Shown piece after piece: positions 52,568-62,999 of a stretch of 64,000 bases of DNA (position 1 is the stretch's first letter; each line of letters begins with the position of its first letter). Location: assembly GCA_020746835.1 (NCBI GenBank), contig JAGPNK010000014.1, forward strand, positions 496,001-560,000, read 5' to 3'. Both the position numbers and the translations under genes were made by a program. The notes under the pieces are model-generated. The model was not told the DNA's origin. It worked only from the letters and a program-made list of their open reading frames with translations, and searched no databases. The stretch is from Stachybotrys elegans. Taxonomy: Eukaryota; Ascomycota; Sordariomycetes; Hypocreales; Stachybotryaceae.

Positions 52568-53730
52568 TGCGGCAGATGAGATGAGAGAGAGAGAGGAAGA
52601 GAGGAGTTGCCTGAAGAGGTCAGGTAACACGAGGTGATGTGGCCAAAGAATAGGCAAAAGGGGGTATGGGAGGGATAGATGAACAGATGGATGAATGGGT
52701 GGCAGAGAAACTGCAACAAGTCTCAGTGAGTAGTGGGCAGCCAAAGAAGAGGAGCTGTGTTTGGGGCTTGTGGAACAGAAGGGATTGATGAAAAACGAGA
52801 GCGGGATCGAGGGGGCTTGTTAAACAAGTTATCTGGGCGAGGGCGGTCAGGCCAGACGGCAACAGATCAGGCTGGCAAAGAGCAGGCGGGAAAAGAGAAG
52901 ACTGTGACGCGCGGGATGAGGTCTGGGCCATGGAGATAGGCTTGCCACGGGCGATGCATCACTTTCGCGTTGATTCCTGCGGGCAATACGCGACCAGGCA
53001 AGGTAAGATGGATCATGGATGCGGAGGAGGTGAAGGCGGCAGCGGACTTGGACATGAATGCTGCGGTGTCTCTGAAACACGGATAAAGTCAAATGCCAGA
53101 AATCCCCTCGTAGACTCGCGACATGGAAGCAGTATGTACTGCCAGTGGTGTAGACAGGGCGACGGAGAGCGGCCGTGGTACATGGTCGATTACATCCGAG
53201 ACATGGCCAGAGGGTGGAGTAGCACGTACGGACATGCATGCTGTACGTATCCTCGGACACCAATCATGGGTGCCGTGATGATAGCATCGCAGGATCCGTA
53301 ATGTCTAGCAGTGTCAAGGGTGGCGTTTCTTGCACATTGATGCCAGCGCAGGAGACTGCAATCATGAATGGCTCCATACTCTGTTGGGATAACAATGCGA
53401 GGAGAAGAGGCTGGCATACGACATACATGACGTTCCATTGGCCTCGCCAAGTCTTGAGGAGCCACCCAGGACGAAGAAAAGAAGCAAGCAGAGGTCAGGT
53501 GCAGCTTTCTTTCAGCTCACGTCGACTAGAGCCGTCTATACTCCAAAGAGTGAGACATGCCGCGGGCAACTCGCCCGCCTCCTCACACCCGCTTCTCTAG
53601 CCAGTAGGATCAGTGGAGAGCGGAGAAGCGGCTGAGGAGAATTTGTCTCGGATAGTGACCCAGGGATTGCCCCGGTAGACTAGGGTAAGGCCGCCCGGCG
53701 AAGTCCAGCGGGGCAGAAGAAAGACAGAAA

Positions 53731-53748
53731 GAGAGAGAGAGAGAGAGG
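53731..53748. repeat. (GA)n microsatellite
   Basis: Nine GA units in a wider purine-rich tract. Confidence 0.75.
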
Positions 53749-55063
53749 GAGAGAGAAGAAGAAAGAAGAGGGCTGGGGCAACTGGGATACATAATTGCAT
53801 GGATACAGGGGGGAGCGGGAGGGAGGGAGGGCGAGCAACGCGGACATGGAAGACGTATGTTGAGAGAGCCTGGCCCGCTTGGCAAGGATCTGTTGGGAGG
53901 GCATGATTGCTTTTTCATCTCATCTTTTTCCTGCTCAACTGCTGTAAGTAGCCGCGCGGGCTGACGTGGCAATCCCACGGACGGTGACGGGAGGGCGCTA
54001 TGGACGACGATTGGCAGCCTGGGGAGAGGAGGAGGATGAGCAATTTGCCACCGGTGCTGCATGTCTGGGATGATCCTTTCCAGCGCGCAGAGTGCGCCCG
54101 CGCGATGCTGCTGCAGCCGAGCCAGAATTTGTCACAGAGCAAAAGGACAGGGGGGGAGAGAACAAGAATTGAGAGATATTGTGGCTCCATCTTGCATCGT
54201 GCATTTCCGCCTGGGGCTGGACGATCATGACAGACCAGGATGATGGTGATAATCAGCGACAATGGCCTGCAGCCGGTGTGGCCATGGATGCATGAATACA
54301 ACGAGTACATGCATGAATGAATGCTACCTCGAAGACTGTCAAGCTCAACATGCTCACCCAACGCTCAACAGCTGCAGGCGTCGGTCGAGACATGGGCAGA
54401 AAGAGGGGAAAGGGCAAGCCACCCTCATGCAAGCTCGAAGCTGCCATCACAATGCGACGTTGCGCGGGCAGCCTGCAAGGGAGTTGGTTGCATGCAGTAG
54501 GCTGTTTCGAAACCCAACGCCACCGAGCTGCGCAATTGGCTGGAGTCGGGCGAGAACGGGAGGAGGGTGGGCTGGAAAGGAAAAAAAAAAGAAAAGAAAA
54601 GGAAAAATACGGGAAAAACATGAATGAATGAGATAAGGCCCCGAGGAGGGAGTTTGGACACTCAGAGTGCAAGCATCCGCGTCCCCGTCTCATTCGTCCA
54701 CGTTGCCACGCCATGCTGATCTGCAAGCCACGCACGGGACGCAAGTCTTGCCCGAGCTCGTCATGGAAAGGCAGCTCTCTCAGCAATGGCGATGGATGGG
54801 GGTCTTTTGCTTGGCATGTCACGGTTGCGGTAATTCGTGATGTGAACCGATCGGCGGAAACCTTGACACAAGGGCAGCAAGGCAAGGAGAGAGAGGGAGA
54901 TAGCCGTCGATCACCTGGGCCATCCCGCACGTAAGCGACATAAGGCTGCCTGTGGGCCATCGAGATGACAGGGTTGGTTATCAGACTTGGGGCTCGCGGG
55001 CTTGTCCTTGGGCGGGCAGAGGGAGACGGGCTGAGCAAAAACCAGGATGCCGGCATTTACAGT

Positions 55064-55081
55064 ACACACACACACACACAC
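55064..55081. repeat. (CA)n microsatellite
   Basis: Nine CA/AC units in non-coding DNA. Confidence 0.8.
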
Positions 55082-55834
55082 CAACGGGTAGCATGTCACG
55101 GACCAGGTTTATCCAGGCCCTTGTCATCCAGAGCCAGGTAAGGAGTAGTTGTCCGCGCTATTAGGCAGCTGTCTCAGACTGATGCAAGCCGCAGCCAAAG
55201 AGGAAACACGCGCCCCCCCTTCCTCCAAGCCGTCCAAGACAAGCTCAGCAGCGCGCGCGCGCGGTAACGCCGTGTCGTCGTTGCTTCTTCTTCTTGTTCT
55301 TGTTGTTCATGGCATGTGCTGCCGGAACCCGACGGGACCGAGCGAGCAGAGGGAGAAGCGGTGAGGCATATCGACTGCCATCTGCGGCCACCTCCGCGAG
55401 ACCTGACAGGGATAGGGGGGCCAGAGGAGAATGGAAATGCGTCGAGGGAGGGAGAGACGTGTGGTGGCTTGCCTCTGACATGGGATGGGGCAGGCAGAGT
55501 GGAAGAGCTACGGCACTCACTCAGTGGCTGCCTGGCTGAATCAATGACGAGCATATCGTCCTGGGCCTGGCGTGGGCACACTCGAGGGCCAAGTGCCAGA
55601 CAGGAGGAGCTTGGGGAGAGCATCACATAGGAGGGGAAGAAAAGGGAACATGAGATTCACGGAATCAACCATATATTGCACTCTAATATTCAAACTACAT
55701 AGCCAAGAAAGGGGATAAGGAAAATCAACCAACGACATAACCTAATAGAAACAAAAACGACCCCAAGCCTACTAGAAAAGCATTGCCTTGGTTGTAGCTC
55801 ATTATCAAGTGTCTGTACTGGAATCCTTGACAGC

Positions 55835-57166
55835 CTAGAGAGTGCTCAGATCTCGTCGAAGCCCCATCTCCTGTCCCTGTGAAAGCCAACTCGCAGGTCC
55901 TCCAGCCGTCTTGTCAAGAACGAGGCCCCAGGGACCCTCCTTGGACTCGCGCCTTCCCTGCACCATGTAGACATAGGCGGGGTGGAAGGGGTCGTCAGCT
56001 TCCAGAACCTGGCTGGTCTCTCTGTACAAGAAGGGGTTCATGTTGCTGATGGTGATGGATGTTGTAGATTCAGGGACGAGCTCGTCCAGAAACTCGGAGA
56101 GCCCTGTGGCGTCCGTACCCGTAGGGTCGAGGCACACCTCCTCAATGGCCAGGCTCTTGAGGGCCCTGAAGGGGGCCAGATCCCTCTTGGTGATCTTATC
56201 CCCCTGCAGCAACATGTTGCGGCGCCACCAAGAGCCAACCTCGATCTCGAGATACTGCAGTGAGCGGTAGCAGGGCCATAGCTGCATAACCAGCTGTCTA
56301 GGGCTCAATGGTGCATGCTCACGGTGCGAGCCGTAGTCGGACTGATAGTAGAGGTACTTGAAGGAGGTGAGGCGCGGGCACCAGGCCGCCACGTTGAGGA
56401 GCATTCTCTGGCTGAGCTCGGCCATGGTGATGTTGAGAGATCGGAGATGTACAAAGGGCGGCACACTGTGGGGAATTTTCCCGCACCGGTGGAGGTCGAG
56501 ACGCTCGAGGAGAGGGACCCTGGCGAGGAGTTGCCAGACCATGTCGAGGCTGAAGCCGTGCCAGTTGATGTCGTGGCTGCGCAGGACCAGGTGCTTGACG
56601 GTGGGCATGCAACGGCGCATCATGGAGTAGCCGTAGTCGGTCTCCTCGTAGACATTGAGCGTCAGCTTCTGGATTTTAGGCAGCCAGGTGAGGAGCGTGT
56701 CAATTGTCTCGGAGTGGCGCTTGTCGCGGATGATCTCGGCTATCCACTCGAGCGTGGGGCGCGGGAAGGGCACGGCGGAGTCTCTGAAGCGGTAGCTGAC
56801 TGAATCCATTAAGCGTTCCTGGATATCGCCGAGGGTCTGGTCGACAGAGAGCTCCCTCATGTCGAGGAGGAAGCTCGGGCGGGTGTCGAGGGCCCGAGCA
56901 AAGCTGACAAAGCTGCTGTGGGTGGTGTCGGCGTGAAAGTAGTGCGGGAGGTACTGGTGGGCTATGGAGTGGAAGTGGCGGGACGTCTTGCTCAGGTTGG
57001 ACAAGGCCTTGCAGTGCTCAAGGGCCTTTTCCCGGCTGAGGCGATTGCTGGTGCCGAGGGGCCTGTCGTACTCGAGCAGCTCTGGGTACGAGCAGTGGAC
57101 GCACAGATTCTTGCAGATCTCGTGCTGCACGTCGATGGGAAGGTCTGACAGGGACTTGATAGGCAT
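55835..57166 (-). CDS. F-box-like / LRR-like protein
   Basis: A 443-aa single-exon protein starting MPIKSLSDLPIDVQHEICKN at the ATG at 57166; the frame opens slightly earlier. The first 20 residues match the LxxLPxDVxxEIxxxL pattern of fungal F-box-like domains, followed by CKALSNLSKTSRHFHSIAHQ, the usual second half. Downstream are irregular leucine-rich segments that look like degenerate LRRs: IQKLTLNVYEE, VKHLVLRSHDI, LERLDLHRCGK, LRSLNITMAELS, LQYLEIEVGSW and LKSLAIEEVCL. Proteins of this layout usually recruit substrates to SCF ubiquitin ligases through Skp1. That role is inferred from the family; the substrate is unknown. The length and single-exon structure are normal for fungal members. 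Confidence 0.8.
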   Translation of the reverse strand: MPIKSLSDLPIDVQHEICKNLCVHCSYPELLEYDRPLGTSNRLSREKALEHCKALSNLSKTSRHFHSIAHQYLPHYFHADTTHSSFVSFARALDTRPSFLLDMRELSVDQTLGDIQERLMDSVSYRFRDSAVPFPRPTLEWIAEIIRDKRHSETIDTLLTWLPKIQKLTLNVYEETDYGYSMMRRCMPTVKHLVLRSHDINWHGFSLDMVWQLLARVPLLERLDLHRCGKIPHSVPPFVHLRSLNITMAELSQRMLLNVAAWCPRLTSFKYLYYQSDYGSHREHAPLSPRQLVMQLWPCYRSLQYLEIEVGSWWRRNMLLQGDKITKRDLAPFRALKSLAIEEVCLDPTGTDATGLSEFLDELVPESTTSITISNMNPFLYRETSQVLEADDPFHPAYVYMVQGRRESKEGPWGLVLDKTAGGPASWLSQGQEMGLRRDLSTL

Positions 57167-57851
57167 GGTGAAGGTTTTTGCAAGGTGCATATAGATGGAG
57201 CGGTAGCGGATGGGAGGGAGGAGACGAAGAAGAGAAGAAAAAGAGAGGGGAGAGCGAGCAGCCCCGACCGTTTTGTGAGAGAAATGTTGGGCGGGGTTCT
57301 TAGGGCGAGCTCACAGCACCAGGCTGAGGTAATTCAAATGACCTGTCATCTGCCATTAAGAGAGAGAGCAAGAAGGGTAAGAGGGTAAGAGGGTAAGAGG
57401 GAAAGAGAGAAGGAGAGAAGGAGCGTATAAGTCGGGCCCCACAAATTGTCGGTGTCGGCGGTCCACAAAATCGGCGTAATGGAGTCACCGGCAGTGTGGG
57501 GGTCCTTTAATTCTGTTTATTTCTTCTTCTGTTTTTTCGCTCGTAAATTCATTTCGTTGCTGCACAATGGGACATGCATGAAATGCACCACGTGTTGCAA
57601 TCTCTCGTTGCACGGCGGATGGTCAGGAACTGCGATCCGTACGACGCCAACAAGGGGCTCCCGAGCACAAGGGTGAAAACCAGGCCCTTCCATCTCCTTT
57701 TGGCCAGTTCCTCCCGATCCGAAACCGCCAGCCCTCATTCGTCCCCTCCTCTGCCCCAAGTCGTGTCGCATCGGGGACTCTCGGGCAACACGAGGGACAC
57801 GACATCAGCCGCACCCCAAATCGGGCGCACATGTCTCAGCCAGGAAAAAAA

Positions 57852-57886
<35 letters not shown>

Positions 57887-58295
57887 GGAAAAGATTACGA
57901 AGGACATCATCATCTTTCCTCCTGCTCACGGGCCGCCCCTCCGGGCTCTGAAACTAGCCCTATGCCAGCATGCGGGCCAACAACGTAGGTAGGTAGCCAT
58001 GATTACAGCCATGTATCCGTACATACCATGTACATCTTTGCCAATCGAGACAACAGAACGACGTAGCATTCTGGTGGAAAGTGACACGCGCCCGGCCGCC
58101 AATCACATAGGTCCCACCTCCATGCGTTCGCCCGGGCGGAGATGCAACGAGGAGGAGCAAAAGGAGGAGCAAAAGGAGGAGAGACGGAGAAGCAGCAGCT
58201 TGTTGTCTTTTAAAGCTCTGCCTCTCCTCCAATGCTAGGCTGCCATTCCCAATCCTAATTGGCACCTCCACTCCAAGCGTTCCAGCGTCAGATCC
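57167..58295. other. intergenic between divergent genes
   Basis: About 1.1 kb shared upstream region of the F-box-like gene (minus) and the kinase-like gene (plus). Contains purine-rich repeats near 57358-57420 and the (GAAA)n run at 57851-57886. No supported ORF. Confidence 0.5.
57851..57886. repeat. (GAAA)n microsatellite
   Basis: About nine tetramer units following an A9 run. Confidence 0.9.
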
Positions 58296-59096
58296 ATGGC
58301 AGGAATGCTTGCCTGCGGCTCCTCGGGCACCGTCGAGCGCGTCGCTCCGGGCCTGGTCCTGAAGCAGCCCCTCGTCTTTGCCGGCGACGTCGAAGCCAGC
58401 AACCGCGTCGCCAATTCCTTCTCTGTAGAGCGCCAGATCCTCAAGCGCCTGGGCCACCACCCCAACATTGTGAGGTACCTCGGGTCGCAGGGCGATGGCA
58501 TCCTCCTCGCAGAGGCCAGCCACGGCAATCTCCAGACGTACCTAGAAGCGCACGCCGCCACCACCACGCTCCCCCAGCGCTTGGACTGGTGCCGCCAGGC
58601 CGCCGAGGCCCTCGCCTACGTCCACGACTGCGGCGTCGTCCATTCCGACTTCTGCACCTCTAACCTCCTCGTCCACAAGACTACCCCCGGTGGCGCGCGC
58701 GACCTGCTGCTGTGCGACTTTGGCGGCTCCGTGTGCGAGGAGCTAGGGCTCGACGGCGTCTCCATGCCCGACGGACCTTTCTACAGCCCCGTCTTCGACG
58801 ACGAGTCGTGCGTGCTGCTCGACCTGTTTGGCCTGGGAAGCACCATGTACACCATCCTCACCGGCTTCTGGCCGCATAAAGATACTCCCGGGAGGTTCGC
58901 TACCGACGAGGAGAGGCTGGCGTGGGAGGAGCAGGTGGCGTACCCGAATTTCGAGGACGAGAGGTATCCCGAAGTCGGACACCTGCTCCTCGGGGATGTC
59001 ATCCTCAAGTGCTGGACACGCGAGTTTGATACGGCACAGGAGGTTGTCGTCGCATTGAAAGAGGCCATGTTGGACCATCAGAGGAAGGCTGGGTGA
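58296..59096 (+). CDS. compact kinase-like protein with altered catalytic loop
   Basis: A 266-aa protein with the elements of a protein kinase fold in order and no other domain. A Gly-rich loop GSSGTVERV lies at residues 8-16, Lys23 in LVLKQP, the alpha-C Glu in FSVERQILKRL, and GHHPNIVRYLG. The catalytic loop is VVHSDFCTSNLLV: the Asp and Asn are kept, but HRD is HSD and the Lys of HRDLKxxN is Cys. A CDFGGS metal motif and DLFGLGSTMYTILTGFWP (helix F) follow. There is no clear APE; the activation segment is DGPFYSPVFDDES. Similar minimal kinases are scattered and often multiplied in filamentous ascomycetes. Activity is possible, since Lys, Asp, Asn and DFG are present, but the loop suggests a divergent enzyme. 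The divergent neighbour is an F-box-like gene. Confidence 0.75.
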   Translation: MAGMLACGSSGTVERVAPGLVLKQPLVFAGDVEASNRVANSFSVERQILKRLGHHPNIVRYLGSQGDGILLAEASHGNLQTYLEAHAATTTLPQRLDWCRQAAEALAYVHDCGVVHSDFCTSNLLVHKTTPGGARDLLLCDFGGSVCEELGLDGVSMPDGPFYSPVFDDESCVLLDLFGLGSTMYTILTGFWPHKDTPGRFATDEERLAWEEQVAYPNFEDERYPEVGHLLLGDVILKCWTREFDTAQEVVVALKEAMLDHQRKAG

Positions 59097-60124
59097 TATG
59101 TGATGGCATGTACCATATGATATAATTTTAATCTTCCTACAATGCATACTCACTCCTTTTCTCACCTATGGTTTGATATCGTCTACATCATGAGAGAAGC
59201 ACTCGAAGTCAGTAACATCTACCCCTTGGTGCACATGATCCAGAAATCCTGACTGGCTTAGGGATTGGGGCTGAGGAACTGTGATGCTCATGTAAAGCTT
59301 CTTATTTTGGCTATTATTTGAAGCCTCGAGTCGAAGCTTTGACGCAAGAAAAATAAGAATCATGTCCTCTCAACGAACCTTTCTAACGAACTAGGATATA
59401 CACCAATCCCGCTCCTTACAACATCAATCTCGACATGCAACATTCAAGGAGGGCTGACTTATATATTATTCAATACAACCGACACAAAATCCAAAGGAAT
59501 ATTGCGAGTGACATGGTCTGGTCAGAGTCTAAAAACAAAGGTATTCAAAGGAAAGGATATATAAAATACAGACACTAACCCAAATGGCCTTTGAGACCAG
59601 GGAAGTATAAACTTCTCAGTAAGATATCTTCACTGTAACTTATTATTACGGCTTGCGCAAGTTTGGAAACGGCAGCTCGGTATAGGCCATGGCAGCGAGC
59701 GTCGGATACTACGATATTCATGTGTAAGGCCATCACAAACAAGGGTCCCAGTTGAAAGAACAATCTTGTTGGATAATCTGTGCTCAATGAGCTCCTTTCA
59801 TTTCCATGGCTAGGCCGTCCATCGGCAAACATCTACTAAACCCACGCTGCTCAGGAGTCAAACTCGAATATGTATGTGGTACCGCAACCCACGATGCTCC
59901 ATCCCTCCGACACCATGTTCATACAAGATATACATACCATTGAAGATGTGGGATTTCCCACAACTTTCGCCCCGACAAAACTTTCAGCAAGTCTCGCATC
60001 ACCCAATAATACTGCCACAGAGCTCCGCGGCATAACCCATCCTATCCATCATTGTCTGTACTGCTGCCACCGCCATTGCCATTTTTGGGCGTTTGATCAA
60101 CACCCTTTGTTCCGATTTGGGACC
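59097..60124. other. intergenic, no gene seen
   Basis: About 1 kb between the kinase-like gene and the convergent membrane-protein gene. AT-rich near 59450-59580. No supported frame. Confidence 0.5.
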
Positions 60125-60703
60125 TCAGTCCAGCTCAGAAGCTTGAGGCGAATCTTCCGATGTGTCTTGATCGGACACCGGGTTCTCAGGTGCCTCCGCT
60201 ACGTGATGACCGTGGACCTCGAGGGGAACCAGGTGGGGAATCAGGTGGGGATGAACTGGGTAACTGCTCGGGTTCGTCGCATAGCTGATGATGCCGAGCA
60301 CACTAAGCAGGATCGTCATACAGGAAGCCAAGGCACCTAGCCAGGATGAAAAGGCCATTCCGGCTGAGTTCCCGGACGGTGCTTGACTTGGGCACCCCAC
60401 GGCCGCGCTTCCAGGGCAGACACAGGATTGACAAGCCGTGTGTCCCGGACAGCCCTGGTGACCCATCAACTGTGGGCAAGGTGAATAAGCCTGGCCAGCT
60501 GGGCAAGCCAGGTAGGTGGTATATACTCCAGGTTGTGTCCATGTCGTGCCCGCTATCATCGTTATGGGGGTCTCGAAGGCCGTGACTGTCGCCGCTGCCG
60601 TTTCGGTCATAGTCACCGTCACAGTCGCCGAGTCAGCTGTTGAAGTTGCCATCGGTATCATTGATAGTGCGATCAGTGTCGCAATCGCCATCACGGGTGC
60701 CAT
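60125..60703 (-). CDS. Cys-rich single-pass membrane protein, unknown function
   Basis: A 192-aa protein with a hydrophobic N-terminus (about residues 1-20, VMAIATLIALSMIPM) that looks like a signal peptide. A Thr/Val/Ala-rich stretch (VTVTMTETAAATVTAFE) is likely to be O-glycosylated. A compact Cys-rich ectodomain follows with six to seven Cys (LACPAG, SPCPQL, QGCPGHTACQSCVC, VGCPSQ). One transmembrane segment lies near residues 118-140 (SSWLGALASCMTILLSVLGI). The tail is acidic and His-containing, ending DTSEDSPQASELD. This suggests a type I cell-surface protein with a short extracellular module. No named family recognised; function unknown. There may be introns I did not see, but the frame is continuous and sensible throughout. 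Confidence 0.65.
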   Translation of the reverse strand: MAPVMAIATLIALSMIPMATSTADSATVTVTMTETAAATVTAFETPITMIAGTTWTQPGVYTTYLACPAGQAYSPCPQLMGHQGCPGHTACQSCVCPGSAAVGCPSQAPSGNSAGMAFSSWLGALASCMTILLSVLGIISYATNPSSYPVHPHLIPHLVPLEVHGHHVAEAPENPVSDQDTSEDSPQASELD

Positions 60704-61360
60704 GGTTCGTCTGTTGCTTTTTGAGCTTGTGGTCGATGCGACTAACTAGAAGGCAAGCAGGGAAAGGACGGAGGCCTTCGGAGTTGTATCTGTGGAGCTG
60801 ACAGGAATTATGATTGCGTCGATCAAAATTCCAATTTGTCTGAGCTTTGAGCTGTTATATCTGAGTGAAGTGCACGGCTGGTGGGAGAAGTGGTAGTAGC
60901 AAGAAGACAGATCAAGCCTTGTTGCGAGGAGGAAGAGATGAAATGACATTCCTCAATCTTCCACTTCCATAAAACGAGAAGAAACCGGGAAACAGGAAGG
61001 CAGTAGGGGGCTCTTGAGGTACTAACCTGGGGGAGGAAGGCGATAAGGAGGTACATTCTAGCATACGAGTGCCCGTATCCCCTGCCATGGTTCGTATGCT
61101 CTTGCACTGACAACAGTTCACCAAGACCCAGCAAAACCGAGATAACCTGCCACAGCTTGAGCGTCAACAACCTTCCATTTCTGCAAATCCTTCTGTCCTC
61201 GCTTGATTATTGAACCGTACCTTGGCCAAAACAAGGTCAGGTGAAGAAAACCAGTGCCGATGCTTGGGATGCACACCACATATTTGGTACCAGATTGCTT
61301 CAATAGATAAATAGAACCATAGAGTCAAACCATTTGATTACCTAACTAGAAGTAGCATCA
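60704..61360. other. intergenic, no gene seen
   Basis: About 0.65 kb between two minus-strand genes; it contains the promoter of the Cys-rich membrane-protein gene. No clear TATA box. Confidence 0.5.
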
Positions 61361-62999
61361 TCAGTTTGGCTTGCGCCCCCAGACAACCTTTTGGTTGTAG
61401 TAGGCGTGCGAGGCTCCTGACCGCATCTGGTTCCTCAGCTGGGCAATGTACACCTGGATTTCTTCCCTCGACCAGCCGAGCGTGTGGCCCATGAATAACA
61501 CGAAGCCCTCGGTGTCTGTCTCGAGCCCGTGCTGCGTGAACCTTCCCATTTCCTTGAGGACGGGATCCTTCGGCCAGTCGCCAATCGGACACTGCGGCAC
61601 GGTTAGACACTGCATATGTGGTGGATGGATAGAGATTAGCCGTGAGAGGGAATCTTCTCTTACTTTGAAGTCAAACTCGTGAATGTCCACGAATCCAGCC
61701 GCCTCCATGGCCTTCCTCTGCAAGCCATCTTCCACAACCGTAAAAGTCGACCCGAGTTTCTTGCTCCCTTCGATGAAGAACTTCCCCCACTGTCCCATAG
61801 GAGAGTCCTCAGCAACGGTGTTATCGTCACTTGTGATGATGGAGGATGTCTCATGGCTTTCGACCCAGCCGCCGGGCCGCGTTATTCGATACGCCTGACC
61901 CATGAACCAGTCCCAGTCCTGGATGCTGCCTACAAGCCAACGGATGTGCGTGTAGTCTATCGAATCCTCGTGGAAGGTCCATTCCCGTGTGCAGTCTTCG
62001 ATCTCGCTGTAGATCCGAACATGGTATACCATGTCAGTGTCTGTCTTTTGAGTGCATATGACGACTACAAGAAGAGAATACTCACAACTGGAGGTTGGGC
62101 GGGACCCAGGCCGGTTGGATAGGAGAGATGTCGGTACCGATGACGTGGGCGTTGGGGTACAGGTCTGCAAAGTCGCTGCATTTTACAACCGTGAGTAACC
62201 ATCCGAGTAATCGTTGCTTAAGCATACGACGTACATTGCCCAGATGCCTGCGGGATATAGGGTCAGCGTGATTCAGCCATGGGACGTTATGCTTGCCCAC
62301 CCGTTCCGGTACCAATATCCAGCACGGTCTGCAGCGTGTTGTCAGTCCGCGTCCAACAAGGAGCTTCTCTGTAAAATAATAATAATAATAATAAAAAAGA
62401 AAAAAAATTGGGTTGCAGAAATACTCTTAGATTTTCCGGCTCCAGCGGTGCCAGGTGCAGCTTATCTCCAATGCCGAGAGTCAGCGTATGGTGGCTGGAT
62501 TGCGTTTGTCAGATGATACAGTAGCAGGCAGCGTCTCGCCAGGGAACCTACTTGATGTCCATAACGTCTTGCTGCGGCTGGTCATTGCTTCCCCTATTCG
62601 ATGTGAGCCGTTTGTATCTCATATTAGCCATTTAATACGGACGGCTGAGGCTCACCAATATTGCGCGCTTCCTTGCTCACTGTGATAGGACCGTCCATGG
62701 ATAGTCCTATACTGTAGAATCGTGGAAGTAATGGACGCTGTCGAGGAAGCCGCATCGCTTCCCAGATCCGAGTTCGCATCATCATCCTCTTGCTGGGCCT
62801 GCGCTGCCCAGTGCTCAGGTCCGAGGATGCCCGTCTGCGCCTGGGGACTCGCGGCGGGCGCGGGGGAGCCGGTTGACTTGGGTGGTGACACATCAGATTT
62901 GGGCGGTGAGGCACCCCCGTCATTGGGCGACGAAGCCCCATGTGTGCCCAGCGGCGATGCGGACGCACCCCCTACGGGAGACCCTTGATCGTCAGCCAT
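61361..62999 (-). CDS. LaeA-like SAM-dependent methyltransferase, eight exons
   Basis: Exons 62999-62656, 62593-62552, 62494-62425, 62328-62301, 62247-62235, 62175-62086, 62006-61664 and 61591-61361. Introns are 62, 57, 96, 53, 59, 79 and 72 nt, all GT-AG and frame-consistent, giving 386 aa. The N-terminal 85 residues are Pro/Ser/Gly-rich and probably disordered. The class I methyltransferase core follows: SAM motif [18 protein letters not shown] (154-170), [18 protein letters not shown] (acidic residue and post-I, the SPIQP signature of LaeA-like proteins), then [12 protein letters not shown] and [17 protein letters not shown] motifs and [11 protein letters not shown]. The final exon carries [15 protein letters not shown]. 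This pattern defines the fungal LaeA-like family, which includes the regulator LaeA but mostly unstudied paralogues. Whether it is a regulator or acts on a metabolite is unknown. Exon 5 is only 13 nt. Intron 3 contains an (AAT)n run. Confidence 0.9.
62375..62393. repeat. (AAT)n repeat inside intron 3 of the methyltransferase gene
   Basis: Six to seven AAT units beside an A-rich patch, fully intronic. Confidence 0.75.

Larger units (their letters stand above)
52568..55834. other. intergenic, no gene seen
   Basis: About 3.3 kb with strong local strand skew. GA run at 53731-53748 and (CA)n at 55064-55081. The longest frames (267 codons at 54253-55056, minus strand) lack domain-like character and run through the skewed tracts. 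Confidence 0.5.

Noticed and set aside
54253..55056. 267-codon minus-strand frame
   Set aside because: Passes through skewed low-complexity DNA; no motif, no good start context, no homologue I can recall.
61609..61663. Alternative acceptor for the last intron of the methyltransferase gene (at TATGCAG)
   Set aside because: Also in frame, but the CTAAC branch site lies after it and suits the CCGCAG acceptor at 61592. The latter also joins directly to the PIGDWPKD motif as in LaeA-like proteins.
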